A stretch of 64,000 nucleotides of DNA, taken from an uncultured Clostridia bacterium (GTDB lineage: Bacteria; Bacillota; Clostridia; Oscillospirales; Acutalibacteraceae). The first letter of the stretch is position 1. The number at the start of each line of letters is the position of its first letter. Positions 39,258-46,379 of the stretch are shown here, one piece after another. A program made the position numbers and the translations under genes. The notes below the pieces were generated by a model, which worked only from the letters and a program-made list of their open reading frames with translations, was not told the origin of the DNA and did not search any database. The stretch lies in the NCBI GenBank assembly GCA_947631945.1, contig CANRNI010000013.1:1-64000 (forward strand), in the 5' to 3' direction.

Positions 39258-39701
39258 ATGATTCGGTTAAGCATAATAAAAGCCTATAACGAGGATATAA
39301 TAAGACGCTGCCTTGATATACGAAAAGCCGTTTTTATTGAGGAAAAAAACGTGCCGCATGAAATCGAGGTTGACAGATACGACTGCATAAACGGCGAATG
39401 CTGTCATTTTCTGATTCAATATAAAGAAAATGACGTCGGAGCTTTCAGATGCCTTGACGTATCCGAAAATACCGTGCGTCTCCAGAGACTGTGCGTTTTA
39501 AAGGAATACAGAAGCATGGGAATAGGAAAAGCCGCGATAAATTATATGGAAAACTATTTTAAGATGAACGGTAAAACGAAAATAGTGCTTGACGCAAAAT
39601 TTTCGGTGCGCGGTTTTTACGAAAAGTGCGGATATAAAAAGATATCGGACATCTTTATCGAAGCGGGAATCGAACATATTAAAATGGCTAAAAATATATA
39701 A
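39258..39701 (+). CDS. GNAT-family N-acetyltransferase
   Basis: A 147-aa acetyl-CoA-dependent acetyltransferase. RKAVFIEEKNVPHEIEVDRYD resembles the ElaA/YjcF branch, and LQRLCVLKEYRSMGIGKAAI contains the acetyl-CoA loop R-S-M-G-I-G. FYEKCGYKKI closes the fold. It follows the VOC gene by 1 bp, so translation is coupled. Acceptor substrate unknown. Confidence 0.9.
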   Translation: MIRLSIIKAYNEDIIRRCLDIRKAVFIEEKNVPHEIEVDRYDCINGECCHFLIQYKENDVGAFRCLDVSENTVRLQRLCVLKEYRSMGIGKAAINYMENYFKMNGKTKIVLDAKFSVRGFYEKCGYKKISDIFIEAGIEHIKMAKNI

Positions 39702-39722
39702 TAATTTTTATATTCTATGATG

Positions 39723-39752
39723 AGCACACCTGCCGTGTGTGCTTTTTTTCTT
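39723..39752 (+). terminator. Terminator after the GNAT gene
   Basis: AGCACAC/GTGTGCT stem followed by TTTTTTTCTTTTTT. Confidence 0.9.
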
Positions 39753-39778
39753 TTTTATATAAGAATGTTGAAATTTTA

Positions 39779-39807
39779 TTGACTTAACGGTTTGAATTTG
39801 TTATTAT
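39779..39807 (+). promoter_or_regulatory. Promoter of the SCP2-aminotransferase operon
   Basis: TTGACT, 17 bp, TATTAT; the predicted start point (about 39814) is the edge of foldback copy k. Confidence 0.65.
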
Positions 39808-39812
39808 TTATA

Positions 39813-39989
39813 TATGGAAACACTGAATAAATCACGCCTGACGGCTGAACGCACATCTTGCCCCGATATTTTCCGTCATTTTTGCCAAAAGCTCTTTGAA
39901 ATACGTCAGTATTCCTGCATCGCTTTTGACAATCTGACGAAAAATCTCATGGCACAATCTGCACGTTCGATTTAATCAGTTTTTCCATA
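39813..39989 (+). repeat. 177-bp foldback element, subfamily B, copy k
   Basis: TATGGAAACACTGAATAAATC and GATTTAATCAGTTTTTCCATA are the inverted ends; interior shared with all other copies. It forms the 5' leader of the downstream operon. Confidence 0.88.
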
Positions 39990-40036
39990 TAAATCGGCAA
40001 GGAACCATATTTTTGCCGGCAGAGGAGGAATTTGTT

Positions 40037-40795
40037 TTGACAGACTCAAAAACAATGGCGTACATAAATCTGTATGCCGTACTCGGCACACTTGAAAATC
40101 TGTGCGCTCTCGACGAGGACGCAAGAGCTTTGCTTACCAATAAGAAACCTGTTACGATAGGAATAGACGTAAAAAACGGTCCAGCGGCGACCATTACATT
40201 TAAAAACGGCAGATGCAGAATGGAGGACGGTCTCGGTCCGTGCGATATAAAGCTCCCGTTTTCCTCATGCGAAAAATTTAACGGTATGATTGACGGCACC
40301 GTAACTCCTATCCCGTCAAAGGGCTTTACTCATATAGGTTTTCTTTTAAAGGACTTTACGAAGCTCACCGATTTGCTTACCAAATATATGCGTCCCGACC
40401 CCGAGGACCTTAAAGACAAGAGATTTTTTGATATAAGCACGTCGCTTATGTTCTACACGATTGCAGTCGCCATCGCTCAAATAGGCAATAATGATGAAAT
40501 AGGAAAATTTACGGCGCACCAAATGGTTGACGGCGATATTCTTATGTCAATAAAGAACGGTCCCAAGGCTGCTATACGCGTAAAAAATCACCGTCTGCTT
40601 ACTGTTAAAAAAGCTCCCGAAAATCCGAGAGCGCTTATGGAATTTGGCAGCATAGAGCTCGCGAGAGATTTGTTTGACGGAAAAATTAACGCGGTAGCCT
40701 GTATCGGCGAGGGCAAAATCACTATGGGCGGCATGGTTTCAATGGTGGATAATATGAACAGAATACTCGACCTTGTCGGTCTGTATCTCGCGTAA
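40037..40795 (+). CDS. Tandem SCP2-like domain protein 1
   Basis: A 252-aa soluble protein that appears to hold two sterol-carrier-protein-2-like domains. The first half has GIDVKNGPAATITFKNG with LPFSSCEKFNGMIDGTVTP; the second repeats the pattern with MSIKNGPKAAIRVKNH and FGSIELARDLFDGKINA. This strand pattern, ligand-pocket helix and KI segment are typical of SCP2. SCP2 folds bind lipids or other hydrophobic ligands. Start is TTG with GAGGAGGAA six bases upstream; the ORF track start is inside the RBS region. First gene of the operon with the class III aminotransferase. The domain call is by pattern only. Confidence 0.65.
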   Translation: MTDSKTMAYINLYAVLGTLENLCALDEDARALLTNKKPVTIGIDVKNGPAATITFKNGRCRMEDGLGPCDIKLPFSSCEKFNGMIDGTVTPIPSKGFTHIGFLLKDFTKLTDLLTKYMRPDPEDLKDKRFFDISTSLMFYTIAVAIAQIGNNDEIGKFTAHQMVDGDILMSIKNGPKAAIRVKNHRLLTVKKAPENPRALMEFGSIELARDLFDGKINAVACIGEGKITMGGMVSMVDNMNRILDLVGLYLA

Positions 40796-40815
40796 AGCAT
40801 AAGGAGGATTTTAAA

Positions 40816-42078
40816 ATGGCTTCAAAATATTGTGAACATACAAAAAGTCAGGAGTGGTATAAAAGAGCCGTAAACGTTATACCCTCCGGCATTTACGGAC
40901 ATTTGGGACCTGCCGAGGGGCTTTGGATACCCACAACTTCATGGCCGTTTTTCAGTGAAAAAGCGAAAGGCTCATATTTTTGGGACGTAGACGGCAATAA
41001 GTATCTTGATTATATGTGCGCTTACGGTCCGAATGTGCTCGGTTACAATGACCCCGATGTTGACGCGGCGGCGATGGAACAGGCAAAAAAAGAAAACTGC
41101 ACCACGTCGCCCTCATACAAAATGGTTGAGCTTGCAGAGCTTATGGTCGATACAATAGCGATGGCGGATTGGGCTTTCTTTGCCAAAAACGGCAACGACG
41201 TAACTCAGGCGGCTATAATGTGCGCCCGTTACCATACGCATAAGAAAAAAATCATATTCGTAAACGGTTTCTATCACGGCGTTTCTCCGTGGACACAGAA
41301 AATAGATTATCCCGGCGTTATACCGGAGGACGTAGCGAACAATCTTTACGTTGACTGGAACGACATTCCTGCTCTCGAAAAGCTCATAGCCGAAAACGAG
41401 GGCGAAATAGCCGCGTTTATCGCGACTCCGTATCTCCACGGCAACTTCTTTGACAACGAGCTTCCCGCCGACGGTTATTGGCAGAAGGTAAGACAAATTT
41501 GTACCGAAAAGGGCATTGTTCTTATAATAGACGACGTCCGCGCCGGTTTCAGGCTTGATATCGCCGGCTCCGACCATTATTACGGTTTTGAGGCGGATCT
41601 CACCTGCTTCTGTAAAGCTATCGCTAACGGCTGGAACGTATCCTGTCTTTGCGGCAAGGATTTCCTCAAGAGCTCGATGAGCGGACTTTCCTATACGGGC
41701 AGCTACTGGATGAGCGCAGTTCCGTTCGCGGCGGGTCTTGCATGTATAGACAAGATGAAAAAGCTCGATACTCCGAAGATGTTCAAAGAAATGGGTACAA
41801 AGCTGTGCGACGGTCTTAAAGCGGCGGCGGCAAACAACGGCTTTGACCTTGTAGTTTCGGGCGAACCCGCGCTGTTCTACCTGAGAATCGCAAATGACGA
41901 CAGTTTGTTCCTGCATCAGGACTGGATTCAGGAAATGGTTCACAGAGGAATATTCATGGCAAGCCATCATAACCATTTCATGAATGCGTCGCTTACGGAC
42001 GAGGACATAAAGTACACCTGTGAAGTGGCGGATGACGCTTTCAAAGAGGTAAGGAAACGCCACCCCGAAGCGATATAA
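40816..42078 (+). CDS. Class III PLP-dependent aminotransferase (GSAM-like)
   Basis: A 420-aa aminotransferase resembling glutamate-1-semialdehyde aminomutase. The PLP lysine is Lys267 in DLTCFCKAIANG, the ring-binding Asp is in LIIDDVRAGFR (239-240), and FFAKNGNDVTQAAIMCARYHT binds phosphate. HemL itself is unlikely: the usual EVMTGFR reads DVRAGFR and no heme genes are near. It is 20 bp after the SCP2-like gene and upstream of the split transketolase. Its RBS and first codons (AAGGAGGATTTTAAAATGGC) nearly match those of the gene at 44290. Substrate unknown. Confidence 0.88.
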   Translation: MASKYCEHTKSQEWYKRAVNVIPSGIYGHLGPAEGLWIPTTSWPFFSEKAKGSYFWDVDGNKYLDYMCAYGPNVLGYNDPDVDAAAMEQAKKENCTTSPSYKMVELAELMVDTIAMADWAFFAKNGNDVTQAAIMCARYHTHKKKIIFVNGFYHGVSPWTQKIDYPGVIPEDVANNLYVDWNDIPALEKLIAENEGEIAAFIATPYLHGNFFDNELPADGYWQKVRQICTEKGIVLIIDDVRAGFRLDIAGSDHYYGFEADLTCFCKAIANGWNVSCLCGKDFLKSSMSGLSYTGSYWMSAVPFAAGLACIDKMKKLDTPKMFKEMGTKLCDGLKAAAANNGFDLVVSGEPALFYLRIANDDSLFLHQDWIQEMVHRGIFMASHHNHFMNASLTDEDIKYTCEVADDAFKEVRKRHPEAI

Positions 42079-42080
42079 TC

Positions 42081-42132
42081 AATTGACAATGTACAATGTA
42101 TAATTGACAATTGACAATGTACAATTGACAAT
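42081..42132. repeat. AATTGACAATTGACAATGTAC dispersed repeat, copy 2
   Basis: Full 31-bp core at 42102-42132 plus a partial unit upstream (AATTGACAATGTACAATGTA). Confidence 0.85.
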
Positions 42133-42138
42133 CTACAA

Positions 42139-42250
42139 TGACGGTTGCCGCCTTTGGCGCGCATAGTCAGTATTGCTTCGTCATTTTTGGCGATTTGACG
42201 AAAAATTTTACTGCGTTTCGCATGTCGATAATTGTGCGGTATTGACTTAA
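42139..42250. repeat. Foldback element remnant, copy l
   Basis: GGTTGCCGCCTTTGGCGCGCAT, TTTGACGAAAAATTTTACTG and AATTGTGCGGTATTGACTTAA match subfamily A with an internal loss. Confidence 0.7.
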
Positions 42251-42274
42251 ATTTATAAAAAATATATGTTTCTA

Positions 42275-42302
42275 TTGACATTTTTTACAAAAATGTTATA
42301 AT
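42275..42302 (+). promoter_or_regulatory. Transketolase operon promoter
   Basis: TTGACA, 16 bp, TATAAT, both boxes perfect. Confidence 0.82.
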
Positions 42303-42311
42303 GAAATTATC

Positions 42312-42350
42312 AAAGCCGTTCGGGCGTTGCGTCAGAACGGCTTTTTGTCT
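42312..42350 (+). terminator. Terminator-like hairpin at the very start of the transketolase leader
   Basis: AAAGCCGTTC/GAACGGCTTT, 10-bp stem, 13-nt loop, then TTTTGTCT. It begins about 3 nt after the predicted start point, so it could attenuate the operon, stabilise its 5' end, or end the upstream aminotransferase transcript. Confidence 0.75.
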
Positions 42351-42384
42351 GAAAAAATAAAAAAAAGAAAACGGAGGAATTATT

Positions 42385-43257
42385 ATGCCACTTTCAAAAA
42401 CCGAATGGCTTGCCCTTGAAAAAAAGGCGCATGAGCTCCGTATGCTTACCCTTGATACAACTCATTGGGCGGGCAGCGGACACATCGGCGGCGGTATGAG
42501 CGCTCTTGATGTAATGACGGTTCTCTACCATAAGTACATGAAAATCGACTTGAAAAACCCAAAATGGGAGGACAGGGACAGATTTATCCTCTCAAAAGGT
42601 CATGTCGGTATCGCCTATGCTCCGCTTCTTTGCGATTTGGGCTATAACGACAAGGAAATGCTCAAAACCTTTAACCTCTCCAATTCCATGATGGGTATGC
42701 ACCTTGATTCCAACAAAATCGCGGGCGTTGACGCTTCCACAGGCTCTCTCGGTCACGGTCTTTCAATAGCCGTAGGCACTGCTCTCGCGGCGAGAGTTCT
42801 CGGCAAGGATTATAAAACGTACGTCCTCCTCGGGGACGGCGAATGCGACGAAGGCTCCAACTGGGAAGCCGCCATGTCCGCCGCTCATTACAAGGTAACA
42901 AACATGATTTCCTTCGTTGACCGCAACAAATGCATGATAGACGGCAAAACCGAGGACGTTATGCGCCTTGAGCCTCTCGCGGACAAGTGGGAATCGTTCG
43001 GATTTATCGTTAAGACGATTGACGGCAACAACATAAAAGAAATCTGTGAAGCGATAGACTTCGCGCTCGCGAACGAAACCGACAAGCCCGTAATGATAAT
43101 TCTCGATACGGTTAAGGGCTGCGGAATCGACTTTATGGAGGGCGATTACACATGGCATTACGGCTCCCTTGACGATGAAAAATATGAAAAAGCGAAAATC
43201 GCGCTTCAGGAGTCATATGAAAAGAGAATCGCAAGAGTTGAAAAGGAGGGCAAATAA
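42385..43257 (+). CDS. Transketolase N-terminal subunit
   Basis: A 290-aa TPP-binding half of a two-subunit transketolase. GSGHIGGGMSALDV begins the domain, SKGHVGIAYAPLL and GSLGHGLSIAVG follow, and the TPP/magnesium motif is GDGECDEGSNWEAAMSAAHYKV. It lacks the pyrimidine domain, which the next gene supplies. RBS ACGGAGGAATTATT. Such split enzymes serve sugar phosphate metabolism, but DesA/DesB, the steroid-17,20-desmolase of Clostridium scindens, has the same architecture. The substrate here is unknown; the SCP2-like neighbours make a hydrophobic one worth testing. Confidence 0.92.
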   Translation: MPLSKTEWLALEKKAHELRMLTLDTTHWAGSGHIGGGMSALDVMTVLYHKYMKIDLKNPKWEDRDRFILSKGHVGIAYAPLLCDLGYNDKEMLKTFNLSNSMMGMHLDSNKIAGVDASTGSLGHGLSIAVGTALAARVLGKDYKTYVLLGDGECDEGSNWEAAMSAAHYKVTNMISFVDRNKCMIDGKTEDVMRLEPLADKWESFGFIVKTIDGNNIKEICEAIDFALANETDKPVMIILDTVKGCGIDFMEGDYTWHYGSLDDEKYEKAKIALQESYEKRIARVEKEGK

Positions 43258-44268
43258 ATGGCAGGCGGATTAACTTATACTGCGATTGATTCAACATCGC
43301 TTTCGACGGCTGAAATTTACGGTCAGGCTCTTGTAGAGCTCGGCGAAAAGCACCCCGAGGTTGTCGCGCTTACAGCCGACCTCGCTAAATCGACCAAAAT
43401 CGGCGATTTCATGAAAAAATTCCCCGACAGGTTCTTTAACGTCGGTATTGCCGAACAGAATATGTTCGGTATCGCGGCAGGTATGGCGAGAGCGGGTCTT
43501 GTACCTTTCCTTTCCACTTTCTCTCAGTTCGCGTCGTTCCGTTCCGCGGACCAGCTTCACACAGACCTCTGCTATCAGAACGTAAACGCAAAGGTTATAG
43601 CTACTCATTCGGGAACGTCGTTCGGTCAGGCAGGCTCAACGCATCACGCGATATGCGACCTCGCGCTTGTCCGCTCAATACCGAATCTTACCGTTATATG
43701 TCCCGCCGACGGCGTTGAGACGTATAATGCCGTAATGGCGGCTTACAACACTCCCGGGCCGTTCTATATCAGAATCAACAGAGGATTCGACAGAGTTCTT
43801 TATAAAGACACAAACTACGGTTTTGAGCTTGGCAAGGCCGTTACGGTTCACGAGGGCTCCGATATTACAATCATCGCTACGGGTTCATGCGTGTTCCAGG
43901 CGTGGGAGGCCGCTCAGTTCCTCGATACAAACGACGGTCTTAAAGTCCGCGTTCTTGATATGCACACAATTAAGCCCATCGACAAAGAAGCAATAGTCAA
44001 AGCAGTTATGGATACGCGCCGCATTATCACGGTTGAGGACCATAACGTAATAGGAGGTCTCGGTTCGGCTGTAGCGGAGGTTATGGCTGAAGCGGGCAAG
44101 GGCTGCGCCTTTAAGAAGCTCGGACATCAGGACTGTTTTGCTCCGATAGGTCTGCATGAGGATATTATGAACGCGGTCGGCATCGACAGCAACGGAATAA
44201 TCAGCGCCGTAAGAGAAACGATGAAGATGGACTTTGAAGAAGACGACAACTGGGACGATGAAGTTTAA
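43258..44268 (+). CDS. Transketolase C-terminal subunit
   Basis: A 336-aa pyrimidine-binding and C-terminal half. The activating Glu lies in FFNVGIAEQNMFGIAAG, the pocket in GTSFGQAGSTHHAICDLALVRSIPN, and the last third is the transketolase C domain, with THSGTS and VEDHNVIGGLGSAVAE. The ATG directly follows the stop of the N subunit (no gap), consistent with a 1:1 complex. The C-terminus is acidic (DFEEDDNWDDEV). Confidence 0.92.
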   Translation: MAGGLTYTAIDSTSLSTAEIYGQALVELGEKHPEVVALTADLAKSTKIGDFMKKFPDRFFNVGIAEQNMFGIAAGMARAGLVPFLSTFSQFASFRSADQLHTDLCYQNVNAKVIATHSGTSFGQAGSTHHAICDLALVRSIPNLTVICPADGVETYNAVMAAYNTPGPFYIRINRGFDRVLYKDTNYGFELGKAVTVHEGSDITIIATGSCVFQAWEAAQFLDTNDGLKVRVLDMHTIKPIDKEAIVKAVMDTRRIITVEDHNVIGGLGSAVAEVMAEAGKGCAFKKLGHQDCFAPIGLHEDIMNAVGIDSNGIISAVRETMKMDFEEDDNWDDEV

Positions 44269-44289
44269 TCTTTAAGGGAGGATTTTAGA

Positions 44290-45099
44290 ATGGCTTCAAA
44301 GGAAGAATTTTTAACCAATAAAATATTCATGAACGCCGCATTGCCGCTTTTAAAGGTTATCGTAGCAGACACGCCGTCGCTCGGCAAGAAATTCAGAGCC
44401 GTTCACTGCGTTTATCAGGTAAGCGCGTGCGACCCCGAGGCTCCGGGCGGAAAATACGCCACTCATTTCCAGGTCAACAGCGACGAGTGGGTAATACATA
44501 TGAATAAAATTGACCCGAAGCCCATGGTGGAGCTTGAGTTTAAAAGCGTTGAGGCGATGAACCTGTTCTTTAAGGGCAAAATCGCTCCTGCAACGCTTCC
44601 GAAAATGAAAGGCGTTTTGAAATATCCCGGATATTTTATGGCGTTCCTTATGGCGCTTCTTAAAATGTCGTCGCTTCTGAACGCGAAAGAACCGCCCAAA
44701 GATGAGGAAACAAAGCGTCTCCTTGTAAAATGCTACTTCTATCTGCTTTCAAGCGGCATAAGCCAGCTCAATAAAAACGGTCACGAGGCTATTCACGACT
44801 GGGCTGTGAAAAGTCCAGACCGCGTTTACGCGTGGGCTGTCAACGACGAACCTACGGTTTCGGCATATATCCGCGTAAAAGCCGGAAAAACAAGAGCCGG
44901 CAGAGGAACGTATAAAAGGGCTTTGCCCTTCTTCACCATGAGATTCGACAGTCTTGACAGTGCGCTCGGTATCCTTATGAGCATAGACGATATGCTTGAA
45001 TCAACAAGAAAGGGCAAGCTTATAATGGACGGTGCGCCCGAGTTCGGCGCGCAGATAGGCGATTTCATGATGCAGGTGGGCGCGATGGCGCAAGGATAA
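44290..45099 (+). CDS. Tandem SCP2-like domain protein 2
   Basis: A 269-aa protein with the same two-part pattern as the gene at 40037. In part one, ATHFQVNSDEWVIHMNKI, LEFKSVEAMNLFFKGKIAP and the KMKGVLKYPG strand match SCP2. In part two, YAWAVNDEPTVSAYIRVKAG, MRFDSLDSALGILMS and GKLIMDGAPEFGAQI do. RBS GGGAGGATTTTAG. It ends the transketolase operon 21 bp after the C subunit. A hydrophobic-ligand binding role is inferred from the fold only. Confidence 0.65.
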   Translation: MASKEEFLTNKIFMNAALPLLKVIVADTPSLGKKFRAVHCVYQVSACDPEAPGGKYATHFQVNSDEWVIHMNKIDPKPMVELEFKSVEAMNLFFKGKIAPATLPKMKGVLKYPGYFMAFLMALLKMSSLLNAKEPPKDEETKRLLVKCYFYLLSSGISQLNKNGHEAIHDWAVKSPDRVYAWAVNDEPTVSAYIRVKAGKTRAGRGTYKRALPFFTMRFDSLDSALGILMSIDDMLESTRKGKLIMDGAPEFGAQIGDFMMQVGAMAQG

Positions 45100-45110
45100 G
45101 ACTAAAGAAG

Positions 45111-45150
45111 CAGAGCGTGTCATCATTATTTTTGATACGCTCTGTATTTT
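45111..45150 (+). terminator. Terminator of the transketolase-SCP2 operon
   Basis: CAGAGCGTGTCA/TGATACGCTCTG 12-bp stem with one G-U pair, then TATTTTCTTATT. Confidence 0.8.
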
Positions 45151-45171
45151 CTTATTAAAGGATTGATTTTT

Positions 45172-46260
45172 ATGAGTAAAAAAATTATTTCATTGTTTCT
45201 TTCCGTATTGATGCTTTTCGGCTGCGCAGGTTTTTCAGCCTGCGCCGAGGAATCGGTAGGAGTGCCGTTGTCGGCGGGACGGGAAGCATTGCAGGCTCGG
45301 TTTGAAAAGGGGATAGGTCCTGAAACAAACGGTTACAGTATTGACTACCGTTATTTTTCGCCGGTTTCCGACAGCGATACGGTTACTGCGAAAAAATATC
45401 CGCTTGTCGTGTGGCTTCACGGTATGGGCGAAGGCTCTTACGAGGGTGAACAGATAATAGGCAACGATATAGCGTTTTGGTCGTCGTCCGATTATCAATC
45501 GCGTTTTAAAGGAAGCGGCGGCGCATTCCTGTTCGTTCCCCGTTCAATCGAGGAAAAGATGATTTACTGGGACGATTCGATGATTGAACCGCTTCGAGCG
45601 GCGCTTGATGATTTCATTGCCAAAAATATTGAAAATATCGACCTCAGCCGTATTTATATAGGCGGATTCTCGATGGGCGGCAAAATGACGCTGAAAATGG
45701 CTGTTGCATATCCCGAAACGTTTGCGGCGGCATTCCCGATTTGTCCGGCGTGGGCTCTTCCCGACGAATACGCGCCTTACCTCGCGGATATGCCTGTTTG
45801 GCTGACTTCCGGCAAACAGGACCCTCTTGTAAATTACGCGTCGTCTGTAGCTCCCACATGGGAAAAAATCATCAACGCAAGCAATGACCCCGACAACTGC
45901 CGTTTTTCCACGCTTTCAAAAACGTTGCGGCCCGACGGCTCAAACGCTCCGAGCGGCCATCATGCATGGATAGCGGTAACCAACGATATGTTCTCATCGG
46001 ATAACGAAAATTATCCATCCATGTCTACCGTTGACGGCAACGGCAAAGATGTAACGCTTACTTATCCCGACGGCATGATTTCGTGGCTTTCGTCGTTCAA
46101 GTCGGATTACGACGGAACGCCCGGAAACGGCAGCGGCAATATAAAGGTTGAAGAAAAAAACGCCAACCTGTTTTCACTTGAAACCGTTGAAAAAATCATT
46201 ATCACGATAATAGAGCTTGTTCAGAAGATTATAGAAATTTTTGTTTTCAGAGTTCGGTAA
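45172..46260 (+). CDS. Secreted esterase, PHB-depolymerase/feruloyl-esterase-like
   Basis: A 362-aa exported alpha/beta hydrolase. Signal peptide about 1-24 (ending AGFSACAEE; a lipobox-like LFGCAGF is also present). YPLVVWLHGMGEGS provides the oxyanion strand, IYIGGFSMGGKMTLKMA the nucleophile Ser, TSGKQDPLV the Asp region, and SGHHAWIAV the His. The C-terminus ends in an amphipathic helix (EKIIITIIELVQKIIEIFVF). RBS AAAGGA; start three codons inside the ORF track start. Probably cleaves ester side groups of plant polysaccharide; substrate not shown. Confidence 0.82.
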   Translation: MSKKIISLFLSVLMLFGCAGFSACAEESVGVPLSAGREALQARFEKGIGPETNGYSIDYRYFSPVSDSDTVTAKKYPLVVWLHGMGEGSYEGEQIIGNDIAFWSSSDYQSRFKGSGGAFLFVPRSIEEKMIYWDDSMIEPLRAALDDFIAKNIENIDLSRIYIGGFSMGGKMTLKMAVAYPETFAAAFPICPAWALPDEYAPYLADMPVWLTSGKQDPLVNYASSVAPTWEKIINASNDPDNCRFSTLSKTLRPDGSNAPSGHHAWIAVTNDMFSSDNENYPSMSTVDGNGKDVTLTYPDGMISWLSSFKSDYDGTPGNGSGNIKVEEKNANLFSLETVEKIIITIIELVQKIIEIFVFRVR

Positions 46261-46296
46261 TTTTCCGTTCGGCTTAAAATAACAAAAATAACAAAA

Positions 46297-46336
46297 AACA
46301 GTCGGTTCCTTTGCGGAGACCGATTGTTTTTATTGC
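46297..46336 (+). terminator. Terminator after the esterase gene
   Basis: AACAGTCGGT/ACCGATTGTT stem, then TTTTATT. Confidence 0.8.
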
Positions 46337-46340
46337 GTTT

Positions 46341-46363
46341 GTAATTGTGCGGTATTGCCCTAA
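46341..46363 (-). repeat. Foldback element remnant, copy m
   Basis: GTAATTGTGCGGTATTGCCC then TAA: only the terminal arm remains. Confidence 0.65.
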
Positions 46364-46379
46364 CGTTTTTGCCTTTATT

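Noticed and set aside
40816-42078. Glutamate-1-semialdehyde aminomutase hemL
   Set aside because: Active-site neighbourhood differs (DVRAGFR in place of EVMTGFR type) and no tetrapyrrole genes are nearby.
42250-42384. TPP riboswitch upstream of the transketolase genes
   Set aside because: No CTGAGA or other TPP-box signature; only a terminator-like hairpin is present.
42385-44268. Firm call of steroid-17,20-desmolase (desAB)
   Set aside because: Architecture fits, but no desC-type dehydrogenase or other steroid gene is adjacent and sugar transketolases share the same motifs; kept as a hypothesis only.
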